From: Bacteroidota bacterium
GTDB taxonomy: Bacteria; Bacteroidota; Bacteroidia; 2-12-FULL-35-15
Assembly: GCA_023251805.1 (NCBI GenBank)
Contig: JAHEYB010000026.1
Location: forward strand, 1 to 42,694
Length of the DNA stretch: 42,694 bases
Direction of reading: 5' to 3'
Shown here: positions 25,586-33,795 of the stretch, piece after piece
Layout: each line of letters starts with the position of its first letter
Numbering within the stretch: the first letter of the stretch is position 1
Made by a program: the position numbers and the translations under genes
Notes under the pieces: generated by a model
Told to the model about the DNA's origin: nothing
What the model saw: only the letters and a program-made list of their open reading frames with translations
The model's database searches: none

Positions 25586-26554
25586 ATGAAAACTACAAAA
25601 CATATTTTTCTATCGCTGTGTGCAGCGCTTGCTCTAAATTTTGGAGCGAATGCTCAAAACACAGCGGGGAAATTGGAAGACGTGGGCCGTTTAACATTGG
25701 CTGCTTATGTTCCTCAACAAATTGACCAAATGCCGGATGCTGCACGCAGCATGCTGCAAAACAAAATCAGCCAAATCGTTACACAAAACGGAATGGGCGG
25801 AAGTTTCCGTAACGAACGTTTCATCCTAACTGCAAACATTGTAATCATGACAAAGGACATCCTTCCCGGACCTCCTCCAATGCATGCTTACACGTTGGAC
25901 ATCACTTTTTATATCGGTGACGGTATTGAAGGAACAAAATTTGCTAGCAAATCTGTTTCTGTAAAAGGTGTTGGAACCAACGAAACAAAAGCATATATCG
26001 AAGGTATCAAAATGGTAAAACCAACTGATCCTGCTTTACAAGCATTTGTTGAAGAAGGTAAAAAGAAAATCATGGCTTACTACAATAGTAAATGTGATTT
26101 CATTATCAAAGATGCTCAAACAATGGCATCTCAAGACAAATACGATGAAGCTATTTACAAATTAGTTTCTGTTCCTGATGTTTGCAAAGAGTGTTATGAC
26201 AAATGTATGACAGCTGTTGCTCCAATGTACCAAAAGAAAATCGACAGAGAATGTAAATTGAAGTTGGCTGAAGCAACCGGTGTGTGGAATGCAAGTCAGG
26301 ATATGGCTGCTGCTGATAATGCAGGAGCGATCCTTGCTCAGATCGAGCCTTCGGCTTCTTGTTATGGTGAAGCAAAAGCACTTTCTGCTAAAATTGCTAA
26401 GAAAGTGAACGAAATCGACAAACGTGAGTGGGCTTATAAAATGAAAGAACAACAACAAACTAGCGAAATGATTAAAGCATATCGTGATGTTGGTGTTGCT
26501 TATGGTAATGGTCAACCACAAAATGTTTCTTACACAACAGTTGGTTGGTGGTAA
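25586..26554 (+). CDS. secreted protein with helical Cys-containing C-terminal half
   Basis: A 322-residue exported protein; signal peptide ends near ANAQ (residue 24). The N-terminal half begins GRLTLAAYVPQQIDQMPDAA and contains ILPGPPPMHAYTLDITFYIGDG, a beta-rich segment like the strand in proteins that detect TolB-type domains. The second half is helical and TPR-like (QDKYDEAIYKLVSVPDVCKECYDKC near residues 181-205), with several cysteines. I cannot name it. It is 20 bp downstream of the DUF6175-like gene and followed by a strong terminator, so it is the last gene of this run. Confidence 0.8.
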   Translation: MKTTKHIFLSLCAALALNFGANAQNTAGKLEDVGRLTLAAYVPQQIDQMPDAARSMLQNKISQIVTQNGMGGSFRNERFILTANIVIMTKDILPGPPPMHAYTLDITFYIGDGIEGTKFASKSVSVKGVGTNETKAYIEGIKMVKPTDPALQAFVEEGKKKIMAYYNSKCDFIIKDAQTMASQDKYDEAIYKLVSVPDVCKECYDKCMTAVAPMYQKKIDRECKLKLAEATGVWNASQDMAAADNAGAILAQIEPSASCYGEAKALSAKIAKKVNEIDKREWAYKMKEQQQTSEMIKAYRDVGVAYGNGQPQNVSYTTVGWW

Positions 26555-26571
26555 GTAATATTCAGATTTAA

Positions 26572-26610
26572 AAAAGGAGTCCAGAGTGTAAACCTCTGGA
26601 CTCCTTTTTT
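26572..26610 (+). terminator. rho-independent terminator of the secreted-protein operon
   Basis: AAAAGGAGTCCAGAG (26572-26586) pairs over 15 bp with CTCTGGACTCCTTTT (26594-26608). The loop is short and a T-run follows. It is located 17 bp after the stop codon of the last cluster gene. Confidence 0.92.
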
Positions 26611-26627
26611 ATTTGTAGTATTGTAAT

Positions 26628-27326
26628 ATGAAATTGTTTAGAATCACATACTTATTCATCCTGTTATCCTTTTCTGCTTTCGCTAAAGATAGCACGAAAG
26701 TAGAATTCAAACGATTCGCATTCGGCATTCACGCTTCTCCAGATTATTGCTTTCGTAGCTTATCTGGTGAAGGTTCCACTTATAAATTTAAAAACTCAAT
26801 AGAAGAACCAATGTATGGATATTCTGCCGGAGCAGATTTCTCATACTTCTTCAAAAAAAAATTTGCTATTTCATTGGGTATTGGCTTTACACAAAAAGGT
26901 TATCAAACAATAGCGTTTACACTTACTGGTGCAAATGGAATGTCCCTTGGCACAACCAAGTTCCGTTATAACTACAATTACATTGAAGTTCCCTTGAAAG
27001 CTTCACTCTTCCTGGGTAAAAAAAATGTTCACTTAGTCCCGAGTATTGGAGTAACACCTGCATTTATGCTTTACGAACAAACGCTTAGCAAATATGAATA
27101 TAACAATGGAAGTAATTCTTCAAAAAAAGGACAACCAAATTATATTTATAATCCGTTCAACCTTTTTATAAATGGAAGTGTTGGTGTTGACTTTAAATTG
27201 GGAGAAAGTATGGGATTAAAAATTGAACCAACCTATAGTTATGGTCTCTTGACTACACTTGATTCTTACATGACTGAGAAACTTTGGAGTGCAGGTTTAA
27301 ATGTCGGATGGGATATCGGATTTTAA
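26628..27326 (+). CDS. outer-membrane beta-barrel protein (PorT-like)
   Basis: A 232-residue exported protein with signal peptide MKLFRITYLFILLSFSAFA. The body has alternating aromatic beta-strands ending in aromatic residues (SAGADFSYFFKKKFAISLGIGF, NYIEVPLKASLFLG, GSVGVDFKLGESMGLKIEPTYSYG) and a final strand ending GWDIGF, as in eight-stranded Bacteroidota barrels of the OMP_b-brl type. The ligand is unknown. It starts 17 bp after a strong terminator and is probably transcribed separately. Its 3' end overlaps the convergent truB gene by 30 bp. Confidence 0.85.
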   Translation: MKLFRITYLFILLSFSAFAKDSTKVEFKRFAFGIHASPDYCFRSLSGEGSTYKFKNSIEEPMYGYSAGADFSYFFKKKFAISLGIGFTQKGYQTIAFTLTGANGMSLGTTKFRYNYNYIEVPLKASLFLGKKNVHLVPSIGVTPAFMLYEQTLSKYEYNNGSNSSKKGQPNYIYNPFNLFINGSVGVDFKLGESMGLKIEPTYSYGLLTTLDSYMTEKLWSAGLNVGWDIGF

Positions 27327-28061
27327 GATCTTCTCAAATTCTTCAATACTCATCGCATCTTCTAATTTATATTCTCCAATTCGTGTTCGACACAATGCAG
27401 TTAAGTGCGCTCCACTTTTTAATGCTTCACCAAAATCTCTTGCCAATGAACGAATATATGTTCCTTTGCTACACACCACTCTAAAATCAACCTGTGGCAA
27501 GACTATACGCGTTATCTCAAATACTTTTATTTCAATTTCTTTTGATTTTATTTCTGCTGTTTGTCCGGCACGCGCAATATCATACGCACGCTTTCCATCA
27601 ATTTTTATTGCAGAATAAAGCGGAGGTGTTTGTTGAATCTTACCGATAAATTGTTTAGTCGTTTCTTTTATCAACGCCTCCGTAATATGTTCAGTCGGGA
27701 AATGAGCATCAATTTCTTTTTCTAAATCAAAACAAGGAGTTGTTGCTCCGATAAAAAACGTTCCAGTATATTCTTTCTCTTGTGCTTGAAAAGTCTCAAT
27801 GTTTTTTGTTTGTTTTCCAGTACACACAATCAATAGTCCTGTCGCCAATGGATCCAAGGTTCCAGCATGTCCGATTTTAATTTGGCTTTTGGTTGGTGGT
27901 TGTTGGTTGGTGGATACAACAGAAGGGTCATCAATTTTTGACTTTTGACTTTTGGCTTCATAACTTTTTATGAGCCATTTCATTTTATTCACCACTTGAA
28001 AGGATGTCCAAGTAAGTGGTTTATGAATGAGAAGCACTTCTCCTGTTCTGAAATTGTACAT
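27297..28061 (-). CDS. truB: tRNA pseudouridine(55) synthase
   Basis: Makes pseudouridine at position 55 in the T-loop of tRNAs. It has 254 residues from ATG 28061, which starts at MYNFRTGEVLLIHKP; the frame is open to 28106, but the extra residues overlap uppP. The catalytic aspartate is D70 in GHAGTLDPLATG. YSAIKIDGKRAYDIAR near residue 150 and CSKGTYIRSLARDFGE near 200 confirm the family. Residues about 34-62, between LVVNKMKWL-type helix 1 and the catalytic loop, are encoded by in-frame repeats rich in CCAACC and TTGACTTT words. Bacterial TruB usually has only a few residues here. The stop codon lies within the convergent barrel gene. Confidence 0.95.
   Translation of the reverse strand: MYNFRTGEVLLIHKPLTWTSFQVVNKMKWLIKSYEAKSQKSKIDDPSVVSTNQQPPTKSQIKIGHAGTLDPLATGLLIVCTGKQTKNIETFQAQEKEYTGTFFIGATTPCFDLEKEIDAHFPTEHITEALIKETTKQFIGKIQQTPPLYSAIKIDGKRAYDIARAGQTAEIKSKEIEIKVFEITRIVLPQVDFRVVCSKGTYIRSLARDFGEALKSGAHLTALCRTRIGEYKLEDAMSIEEFEKILKSDIPSDI
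27881..27959 (-). repeat. in-frame low-complexity repeats inside truB
   Basis: 27881-27913 carries GGTTGGTGGTTGTTGGTTGG and 27933-27959 carries TTGACTTTTGACTTTTGGC. The translated segment (SQKSKIDD, TNQQPPTKSQ) has no place in the family fold. It is related in sequence to the AACAACC repeat in leuS (33280-33306). Confidence 0.75.
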
Positions 28062-28065
28062 GAAA

Positions 28066-28857
28066 TTATGCGGTAAGTTGTAGGCCCGTGCTAATTGCAT
28101 AGGCAAGAAACAATGCCCCTAAAATGATTCGGTAATAACCAAAATGTTTGAATCCGTATTTATTTAAGAAAGCAATAAATCCTTTTACAGCAACTATCGC
28201 AACTAAAAATGCCACGAATGCTCCTATCAATAAAATAGTAATGTCATCACTATGAATATTGTCTTTCTCTTTCAACAAATCGTATCCCGATGCTGCAAAC
28301 ATGGTTGGTATCGCTAATAAAAAAGAAAACTCTGCTGCTTGTTTTCTATCAAACCCTGCAAACACGCCACCAAAAATAGTTGCCGCTGCGCGCGAAACTC
28401 CCGGCACCATCGACACACATTGTATCAATCCAATTTTTAATGCGCCTAAATAACTAATGTCTTCTACTTGCTTAAATTCTGAATTTTTTTTCTCACTCCA
28501 CTTGTCCAGCAAAATTAAAACAACGCCTCCTACAATAAGTGAAATACTAACTGTAAATGGATTGAATAAATAATGTTTGATGGTTTTATAAGCTAGAATA
28601 CCAATGATTCCGGTCGGAAGAAAGGCAACGACCAATTTCAAATAAATATTGATGCCAACAAAAAAACGTTTGATGTAAATAAAAAGCACTGCCATAATTG
28701 CCCCCAACTGAATCACAATTTCAAATGTTTTTGCAAATTCTTTGTCTTGAATGTGCATCAGCGAATCCGCCAAAATCATATGCCCGGTTGAAGACACAGG
28801 TAAAAATTCTGTTATCCCTTCAATGATTGCAATTATAATCGCCTGAATGTAAGTCAT
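28066..28857 (-). CDS. uppP: undecaprenyl-diphosphatase (BacA type)
   Basis: Dephosphorylates undecaprenyl diphosphate, recycling the lipid carrier for cell-wall and O-antigen synthesis. It is an inner-membrane protein of 263 residues with about eight hydrophobic segments. The two family motifs are EGITEFLPVSSTGHMIL near residues 13-29 and PGVSRAAATIFGG near 148-160 (the usual PGxSRSGAT has Ala for Ser/Gly here, as I believe is usual in this phylum). It lies 4 bp upstream of truB and 81 bp downstream of the DUF3098 gene. The order ftsX-DUF3098-uppP-truB recurs in Bacteroidota. Confidence 0.95.
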   Translation of the reverse strand: MTYIQAIIIAIIEGITEFLPVSSTGHMILADSLMHIQDKEFAKTFEIVIQLGAIMAVLFIYIKRFFVGINIYLKLVVAFLPTGIIGILAYKTIKHYLFNPFTVSISLIVGGVVLILLDKWSEKKNSEFKQVEDISYLGALKIGLIQCVSMVPGVSRAAATIFGGVFAGFDRKQAAEFSFLLAIPTMFAASGYDLLKEKDNIHSDDITILLIGAFVAFLVAIVAVKGFIAFLNKYGFKHFGYYRIILGALFLAYAISTGLQLTA

Positions 28858-28889
28858 GAAAATAATTTGAGGATTAAAAAATAAAAAAT

Positions 28890-28937
28890 GCGCCTAATTC
28901 ATTTCCAAATTGACACATTTCCAAGTTTTCAAATTGG
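28890..28937. repeat. TTTCCAAATT-type direct repeats
   Basis: Three imperfect copies of TTTCCAA(A/G)TT lie in the gap between uppP and the DUF3098 gene. They are part of the short low-complexity repeats found in many gaps of this window. Confidence 0.45.
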
Positions 28938-28938
28938 C

Positions 28939-29184
28939 CTAGTGTTTTGATTTTTTCATGATGCCAAAAAGCACCACAACAAATCCTGCCAATATTACAA
29001 TTGGAGATAAAGTAATTCTTCTAAAACTAAAGATTTCATCTGCATTAAAATCAGTTGGCTTTTCAGCACCACCGCCAACCATTAACATATACCCAATAGC
29101 AACAATTACCACTCCGATAATTAAAATACGATAGTTTTCTTTTGTGAAAGCAAAACCCGGTTGTTTTTTAGATTCTTTACTCAT
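28939..29184 (-). CDS. DUF3098 small membrane protein
   Basis: An 81-residue protein with two hydrophobic segments (about residues 18-38 and 57-76) separated by EKPTDFNADEIFSFRRITLSP. This matches the Bacteroidota DUF3098 family of unknown function: GFAFTKENYRILIIGVVIVAIGY at the N-terminus, F-x-x-R-R before the second helix. It lies between ftsX and uppP on the same strand. Its conserved position suggests a link to cell division or wall assembly, but this is inference. Confidence 0.9.
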   Translation of the reverse strand: MSKESKKQPGFAFTKENYRILIIGVVIVAIGYMLMVGGGAEKPTDFNADEIFSFRRITLSPIVILAGFVVVLFGIMKKSKH

Positions 29185-29290
29185 CTGCTGATTTTTTAGT
29201 ATGGCAAATGTACTATAATTTGTGGGAAAAAGCTGTTAAAAAAGGTGAAGAGTTTTCTGGTATAATTGTACTTTAATACCTAAGTAACGG

Positions 29291-29345
29291 TTCTCTACTC
29301 CGCTCGAACTAACGGAGCGATTGTCAGTTCGAGCGAAGTCGAGAA
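29291..29345. repeat. 20-bp-arm hairpin repeat at the ftsX 3' end
   Basis: TTCTCTACTCCGCTCGAACT (29291-29310) is nearly the reverse complement of AGTTCGAGCGAAGTCGAGAA (29326-29345; 18 of 20 pairs). It abuts the ftsX stop codon at 29346. The CGAGCGAAGTCGAG core belongs to the same family of words as GAGCGGAGTCGAAG. Confidence 0.85.
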
Positions 29346-30215
29346 CTAATAGTACAGCTCATCCGATTTTAAACGCAAATACTTGCGAACCGCCAGAGAC
29401 GTGCTTATCCAGGAAATGATTACACCCAAAAGGATAACGATTCCGAACAAAGAAGCAAGCATATTTGGATCTTGCAACTCTGCCAATTCCGGCAATTGCT
29501 TTTGAAGAAAATACAAAAATCCAATGAGCATTCCAATCGCTATTCCCGCTCCGTAAATACCATGGCGAATACCTTTTAACACAAATGGCAAACGAATAAA
29601 CCCTTGGGTTGCCCCCACCAATTGCATGGTTTTGATAATAAAACGCTTGCTGTAAATGGATAATCGAATGGTATTATTAATAAGCGCCAAAGCAATAAAC
29701 ATCAATACACTGCTTATGATAAGCACCCACAAACTCAAAGTATTTACATTTTCGTTAATGCTATTTACCAAAGACTTTTGATAGATAACTTCCTTTACAA
29801 GATTAGTCGCCAACAAATCACTCTCTATCCAAGCCAAACTATCAGCGTTGGCATATTCTGCTTTTAAACGTACCGAAACAGAAGCCGACAAGGGGTTAAA
29901 TCCCAAAAAATCAATAAAATCTTCCCCAATATCTTCTTGTAATTTTTTAGCTGCTTCTTCTTTAGAAATAGATTGTGTAGATTTTACATATTCGGACGCA
30001 TCCAACGTTTTTATCAAATGCTGAACATCCACTTCCTTCGCATTATCGTTAATAACGACTTGTATTCCGATATTTTCTTTGAAATTGTCTGATAATTTAC
30101 GGGTATTCAAAATAATGATGCCCAATAATCCTAACATGAACAACACCAACGAAAGGCTTACAACCGTTGTGATGGAAGAACCAGTTAACCTACGTTTTGA
30201 ATATTTGTCGGACAC
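29346..30215 (-). CDS. ftsX: cell division permease FtsX
   Basis: Inner-membrane partner of the FtsE ATPase, relaying to peptidoglycan hydrolases at the septum. It has 289 residues. There is one transmembrane helix near residues 20-45, then a periplasmic domain (about 46-165), then three helices near 170, 215 and 260. The start is GTG at 30215: the codon just upstream in frame is TAA and the next Met is well inside the first helix. MQLVGATQGFIRLPFVLKGI near residue 190 is the diagnostic loop. ftsE is not adjacent. A 20-bp-arm palindrome touches the stop codon. Confidence 0.95.
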   Translation of the reverse strand: MSDKYSKRRLTGSSITTVVSLSLVLFMLGLLGIIILNTRKLSDNFKENIGIQVVINDNAKEVDVQHLIKTLDASEYVKSTQSISKEEAAKKLQEDIGEDFIDFLGFNPLSASVSVRLKAEYANADSLAWIESDLLATNLVKEVIYQKSLVNSINENVNTLSLWVLIISSVLMFIALALINNTIRLSIYSKRFIIKTMQLVGATQGFIRLPFVLKGIRHGIYGAGIAIGMLIGFLYFLQKQLPELAELQDPNMLASLFGIVILLGVIISWISTSLAVRKYLRLKSDELYY

Positions 30216-30343
30216 TTATAAAATGTTGATTGTTGATGGATGAAAGTTGAATTTTTATATTCTGCTTGCTAAATTATTGCTAAAGCAAGAACAATTTCAA
30301 TCCAATCCAATTTGAAATAAACAATCAAACGTTAATAACCTCT

Positions 30344-30826
30344 CTACTTTTTACCTTTTCCTTTATTGCCATTGCCACCTTTTCCATTGCCTTTGCTTTC
30401 TGAATTTCCATTTCCTTTGCCTTTCTTCGATTTCATTGAATTTTTCATCGCATGAAATTCCGCTGAACCCGGTTTAATTCCCATCTCTTTAGCAATTGCA
30501 CCCCAGCCTTTCGACTTGTTTGCCGAATACGTTTTTACAACATCGTCAAATGGTTTGTTGGTTGAAAACGACAACTGAGCAGCCATATAAACATCACCCG
30601 GAGCCAATATTTTTAGTGCCGCTTCTATTTTAGAATTCACCACATTAAAGGTACTCACCACATCATTGGTAAAGGTGTTAATGTCCTTAATTGCTTGATT
30701 GTGGATATCTGTTAACATATTATCCATCTCTAAATCACCAACAGAGGCAGTGAACTTTATAATTTGTGCTTGAGAAAATGTTGCAAGGCCTAGCATTACA
30801 AACAATAAAAAAATGATTTTTTTCAT
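30344..30826 (-). CDS. small secreted protein with Gly/Asn/Lys-rich tail
   Basis: A 160-residue exported protein; signal peptide ends near FSQAQ (residue 21). The mature part is helical, with a conserved-looking core FTNDVVSTFNVVNSKIEAAL, then SKGWGAIAKEMGIKPGS near residues 105-121. The last 30 residues are GKGNGNSESKGNGKGGNGN-type low complexity, basic. I do not know the family; the SKGWGxIAKEMGIKPGS segment is a pattern I have seen in Bacteroidota hypothetical proteins. TATATTTG lies on the minus strand at 30856-30849. It is divergent to leuS. Confidence 0.8.
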   Translation of the reverse strand: MKKIIFLLFVMLGLATFSQAQIIKFTASVGDLEMDNMLTDIHNQAIKDINTFTNDVVSTFNVVNSKIEAALKILAPGDVYMAAQLSFSTNKPFDDVVKTYSANKSKGWGAIAKEMGIKPGSAEFHAMKNSMKSKKGKGNGNSESKGNGKGGNGNKGKGKK

Positions 30827-30936
30827 GGGATTGAGAGATTTGTTTTCTCAAATATAAGCAATCTTCAACAATTATAAAAGAGGGATTTTGTATATTCGCA
30901 TTCCGAGTTTTCGGGACTAAAAAGAATACATCAATA

Positions 30937-33795
30937 ATGGAATACAACTTTAGAGAAGTAGAAAAAAAGTGGCAGAAAATATGGAAAGACGAAAAAACTT
31001 TCCGAACGGAAGATAAATCGGTAAAGCCAAAATATTATGTCTTGGATATGTTCCCCTATCCAAGTGGTGCCGGATTGCATGTTGGTCATCCATTAGGTTA
31101 TATCGCTTCTGATATTTTTGCTCGCTACAAACGTTTGAAAGGATTCAATGTATTGCATCCAATGGGTTACGATTCTTTTGGTTTGCCTGCCGAGCAATAT
31201 GCGATTCAAACTGGCCAACACCCCGAAATTACCACAAAAACAAACATTGCACGTTACCGCGAACAACTAGATAAAATTGGATTTTCATTTGACTGGGACA
31301 GAGAAGTTCGTACTTCCAATCCCGATTATTACAAATGGACTCAATGGATTTTTATTCAATTATTTAATTCATGGTACAATCCTGAAACGAATAAAGCAGA
31401 AAACATTTCCACACTCATTGAAAAATTTCGGAGAATATCCCCCTCTCCGAGGGGGCAGGGGGAGGCATGGGATGCACTTTCAGAAAAAGAGCAATCCGAT
31501 TTATTACTTCAACATCGCCTCGCATACTTAAGCGATACCATGGTGAACTGGTGTCCGCAATTAGGAACTGTGCTTGCCAATGAAGAAGTGAAAGAGGGCG
31601 TTTCGGAGCGTGGCGGATATCCTGTCGAGCGCAAATTGATGAAACAATGGAGTTTGCGCATCACCGCTTATGCCGATAGATTATTGAATGATTTAGATGG
31701 CATCGATTGGACCGAATCCATCAAAGAAGCACAACGCAACTGGATTGGAAAAAGTGAAGGGACAAGTTTAAAGTTCAAAATTGCTCCCTCTCCCGTCATC
31801 CTGAGCGGAGTCGAAGGACAGGGAGAAAAATTGCCCGATATTGAGGTATTTACTACAAGACCTGACACTATCTTCGGAGTTTCTTTTGTTACGCTTGCTC
31901 CGGAACATGAATTGGTTTCTAAAATAACTTCTCCTGCACAAAAAACAGTTGTGGAAGAATACATCGCCTTCGCAAAAAATCGTAGCGAACGTGAGCGCAT
32001 GGCGGATGTAAAAAAGATCACCGGTGTATTTACTGGCGCTTATGTAATTCACCCATTCACTGGAAAACAAATTCCAATTTGGTTGGGCGATTATGTTTTG
32101 GCTGGCTACGGAACAGGCGCTGTAATGGCTGTCCCTGCGCATGATACACGCGACTTTGCTTTTGCAAATTATTTCGGCATCGATAAAAAAATCATCATCA
32201 CTCCTCCTACCGAATGGGATTTTGAAAAAAATTCTTACGATGAAAAAGAAGGAAAATTAATTGACTCTGATTTCTTAAACGGATTGGAAGTAAAAGCTGC
32301 GATCAAAAAAGTAATTGCAGTCATCGAAGAAAAAGGATTGGGTAAAGGAAAAACAAATTTCCGTCTCCGTGATGCTATTTTTGGTCGCCAACGTTATTGG
32401 GGAGAACCAATTCCTGTTTATTATCAAGATGGAATTCCGAAAGTACTTGCTGAAAATGAATTACCATTATTACTTCCTGAAGTAGATAAATACCTTCCAA
32501 CAGAAACTGGCGAACCTCCTTTGGCGCGTGCGAAAGATTGGAAGCACAAGCCAAAGTCCCCCTTTTCCAAAGGGACTCCTTCGGAGGAAGGGGGCAAGGG
32601 GGATGATGCCTATGAATATGAATTTAGCACCATGCCTGGCTGGGCAGGAAGTTCTTGGTATTTCTTACGCTACATGGATGCACACAACGAGAAAGAATTT
32701 ATTTCCAAAGAAGCTGCAAATTATTGGCAAAACGTTGACTTATACATTGGCGGTGCAGAACATGCAACCGGGCATTTATTGTACGTTCGCTTCTGGACAA
32801 AATTTTTAAATGATTTAGGATTGATTCCAGTTAGTGAACCTGCAAAGAAATTGATTAATCAAGGGATGATTCAGGGAGTGAGTTCGTTTGTGTATCGGGT
32901 TGAAACTTCAAACAAATATGTTTCTTTCGGACTGAGAAAAGATTATGAAACAACTCCTCTCCACGTTGATGTAAATATCGTTAACAACAATGTTTTAGAT
33001 GTGGACGCTTTCAAAGCATGGAGAGAAGAAAATAAAGATGCTGAATTCATTTTAGAAGATGGAAAATACATCTGCGGAAGCGAAGTAGAAAAAATGTCTA
33101 AATCAAAATGGAATGTGGTGAGTCCAGATTTAATGGTAGAACAAGTTGGCGCAGATGCATTGCGTTTATATGAAATGTTTTTAGGCCCGCTTGAGCTTTC
33201 AAAACCATGGAATACTAACGGCATTAGCGGTGTAAGTAATTTCATTCGTAAACTTTGGAGATTGTATCATGCTGATGCTAACAACCAACAACCAACAACC
33301 AACAACTTCAATGTTTCAAATGAGCCTGCGAACAAACAAGAATTGAAAACGCTTCATAGAACTATAAAAAAAATCGTACATGATATTGAGAATTTTTCTT
33401 TTAATACTTCTGTAAGTAATTTTATGATTTGTGTAAACGAACTAACAGAATTGAAATGCAACAAGCGTGAAATATTGGAACCATTGGCAATTATTATTGC
33501 TCCATACGCTCCGCATGTGGCTGAAGAATTGTGGAGTAAACTCGGAAACACAACAAGTATTTCCTATGCTCAATTTCCAGAAGTAAATGAATCCTATTTA
33601 ATAGAAAGTGCATTCAGCTATCCAGTTTCTTTCAATGGAAAAACGCGCTTTTTCCAGGAATACGATTTATCGCTTACCAAAGAACAAATCGAAAAGGAAG
33701 TACTAACGCTTGAGCAAACCCAAAAATACCTCGAAGGCAAAACACCTAAGAAGATTATTGTGGTTCACAATAAAATTGTGAATATTGTAGTTTAG
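30937..33795 (+). CDS. leuS: leucyl-tRNA synthetase
   Basis: Charges tRNA-Leu. It has 952 residues. The class I signature HVGH is at residues 48-51 ([16 protein letters not shown]), the editing domain CP1 includes TTRPDTIFG near 306-314 and [10 protein letters not shown] near 404, [11 protein letters not shown] marks the catalytic half, and KMSKS is at 719-723. Four segments are encoded by interspersed repeats in frame: SPSPRGQGE (168-176), [10 protein letters not shown] (about 286-295), [18 protein letters not shown] (about 540-557) and NNQQPTTNN (about 782-790). They lie at surface loops of the fold by family knowledge, so the enzyme can still work. No other copy of leuS is seen in the window. 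Confidence 0.97.
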   Translation: MEYNFREVEKKWQKIWKDEKTFRTEDKSVKPKYYVLDMFPYPSGAGLHVGHPLGYIASDIFARYKRLKGFNVLHPMGYDSFGLPAEQYAIQTGQHPEITTKTNIARYREQLDKIGFSFDWDREVRTSNPDYYKWTQWIFIQLFNSWYNPETNKAENISTLIEKFRRISPSPRGQGEAWDALSEKEQSDLLLQHRLAYLSDTMVNWCPQLGTVLANEEVKEGVSERGGYPVERKLMKQWSLRITAYADRLLNDLDGIDWTESIKEAQRNWIGKSEGTSLKFKIAPSPVILSGVEGQGEKLPDIEVFTTRPDTIFGVSFVTLAPEHELVSKITSPAQKTVVEEYIAFAKNRSERERMADVKKITGVFTGAYVIHPFTGKQIPIWLGDYVLAGYGTGAVMAVPAHDTRDFAFANYFGIDKKIIITPPTEWDFEKNSYDEKEGKLIDSDFLNGLEVKAAIKKVIAVIEEKGLGKGKTNFRLRDAIFGRQRYWGEPIPVYYQDGIPKVLAENELPLLLPEVDKYLPTETGEPPLARAKDWKHKPKSPFSKGTPSEEGGKGDDAYEYEFSTMPGWAGSSWYFLRYMDAHNEKEFISKEAANYWQNVDLYIGGAEHATGHLLYVRFWTKFLNDLGLIPVSEPAKKLINQGMIQGVSSFVYRVETSNKYVSFGLRKDYETTPLHVDVNIVNNNVLDVDAFKAWREENKDAEFILEDGKYICGSEVEKMSKSKWNVVSPDLMVEQVGADALRLYEMFLGPLELSKPWNTNGISGVSNFIRKLWRLYHADANNQQPTTNNFNVSNEPANKQELKTLHRTIKKIVHDIENFSFNTSVSNFMICVNELTELKCNKREILEPLAIIIAPYAPHVAEELWSKLGNTTSISYAQFPEVNESYLIESAFSYPVSFNGKTRFFQEYDLSLTKEQIEKEVLTLEQTQKYLEGKTPKKIIVVHNKIVNIVV
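31438..31465 (+). repeat. in-frame repeat 1 inside leuS (G-run type)
   Basis: A C-run/G-run element whose last 17 nt, GAGGGGGCAGGGGGAGG (31449-31465), are identical to the reverse complement of part of 1150-1176. It encodes SPSPRGQGE. Confidence 0.88.
31795..31818 (+). repeat. in-frame repeat 2 inside leuS (GAGCGGAGTCGAAG type)
   Basis: 24 bp, matching the reverse complement of 6751-6774 at 23 of 24 positions and sharing CTGAGCGGAGTCGAAG with 6220-6235. It encodes VILSGVEG, just before the editing-domain motif. Confidence 0.92.
32556..32604 (+). repeat. in-frame repeat 3 inside leuS
   Basis: A 49-bp C-run/G-run element (CCCCCTTTTCCAAAGGGACT, then CTTCGGAGGAAGGGGGCA and AGGGGGAT). It encodes [18 protein letters not shown] within a loop just before [10 protein letters not shown]. 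It is related to the 1150-1176 family by the CCAAAGGG and GGGGGCA words. Confidence 0.85.
33280..33306 (+). repeat. in-frame repeat 4 inside leuS (AACAACC units)
   Basis: Tandem units of AACAACC read as NNQQPTTNN in the anticodon-binding part of the protein. Similar CCAACAACC units occur, inverted, in truB. Confidence 0.75.
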
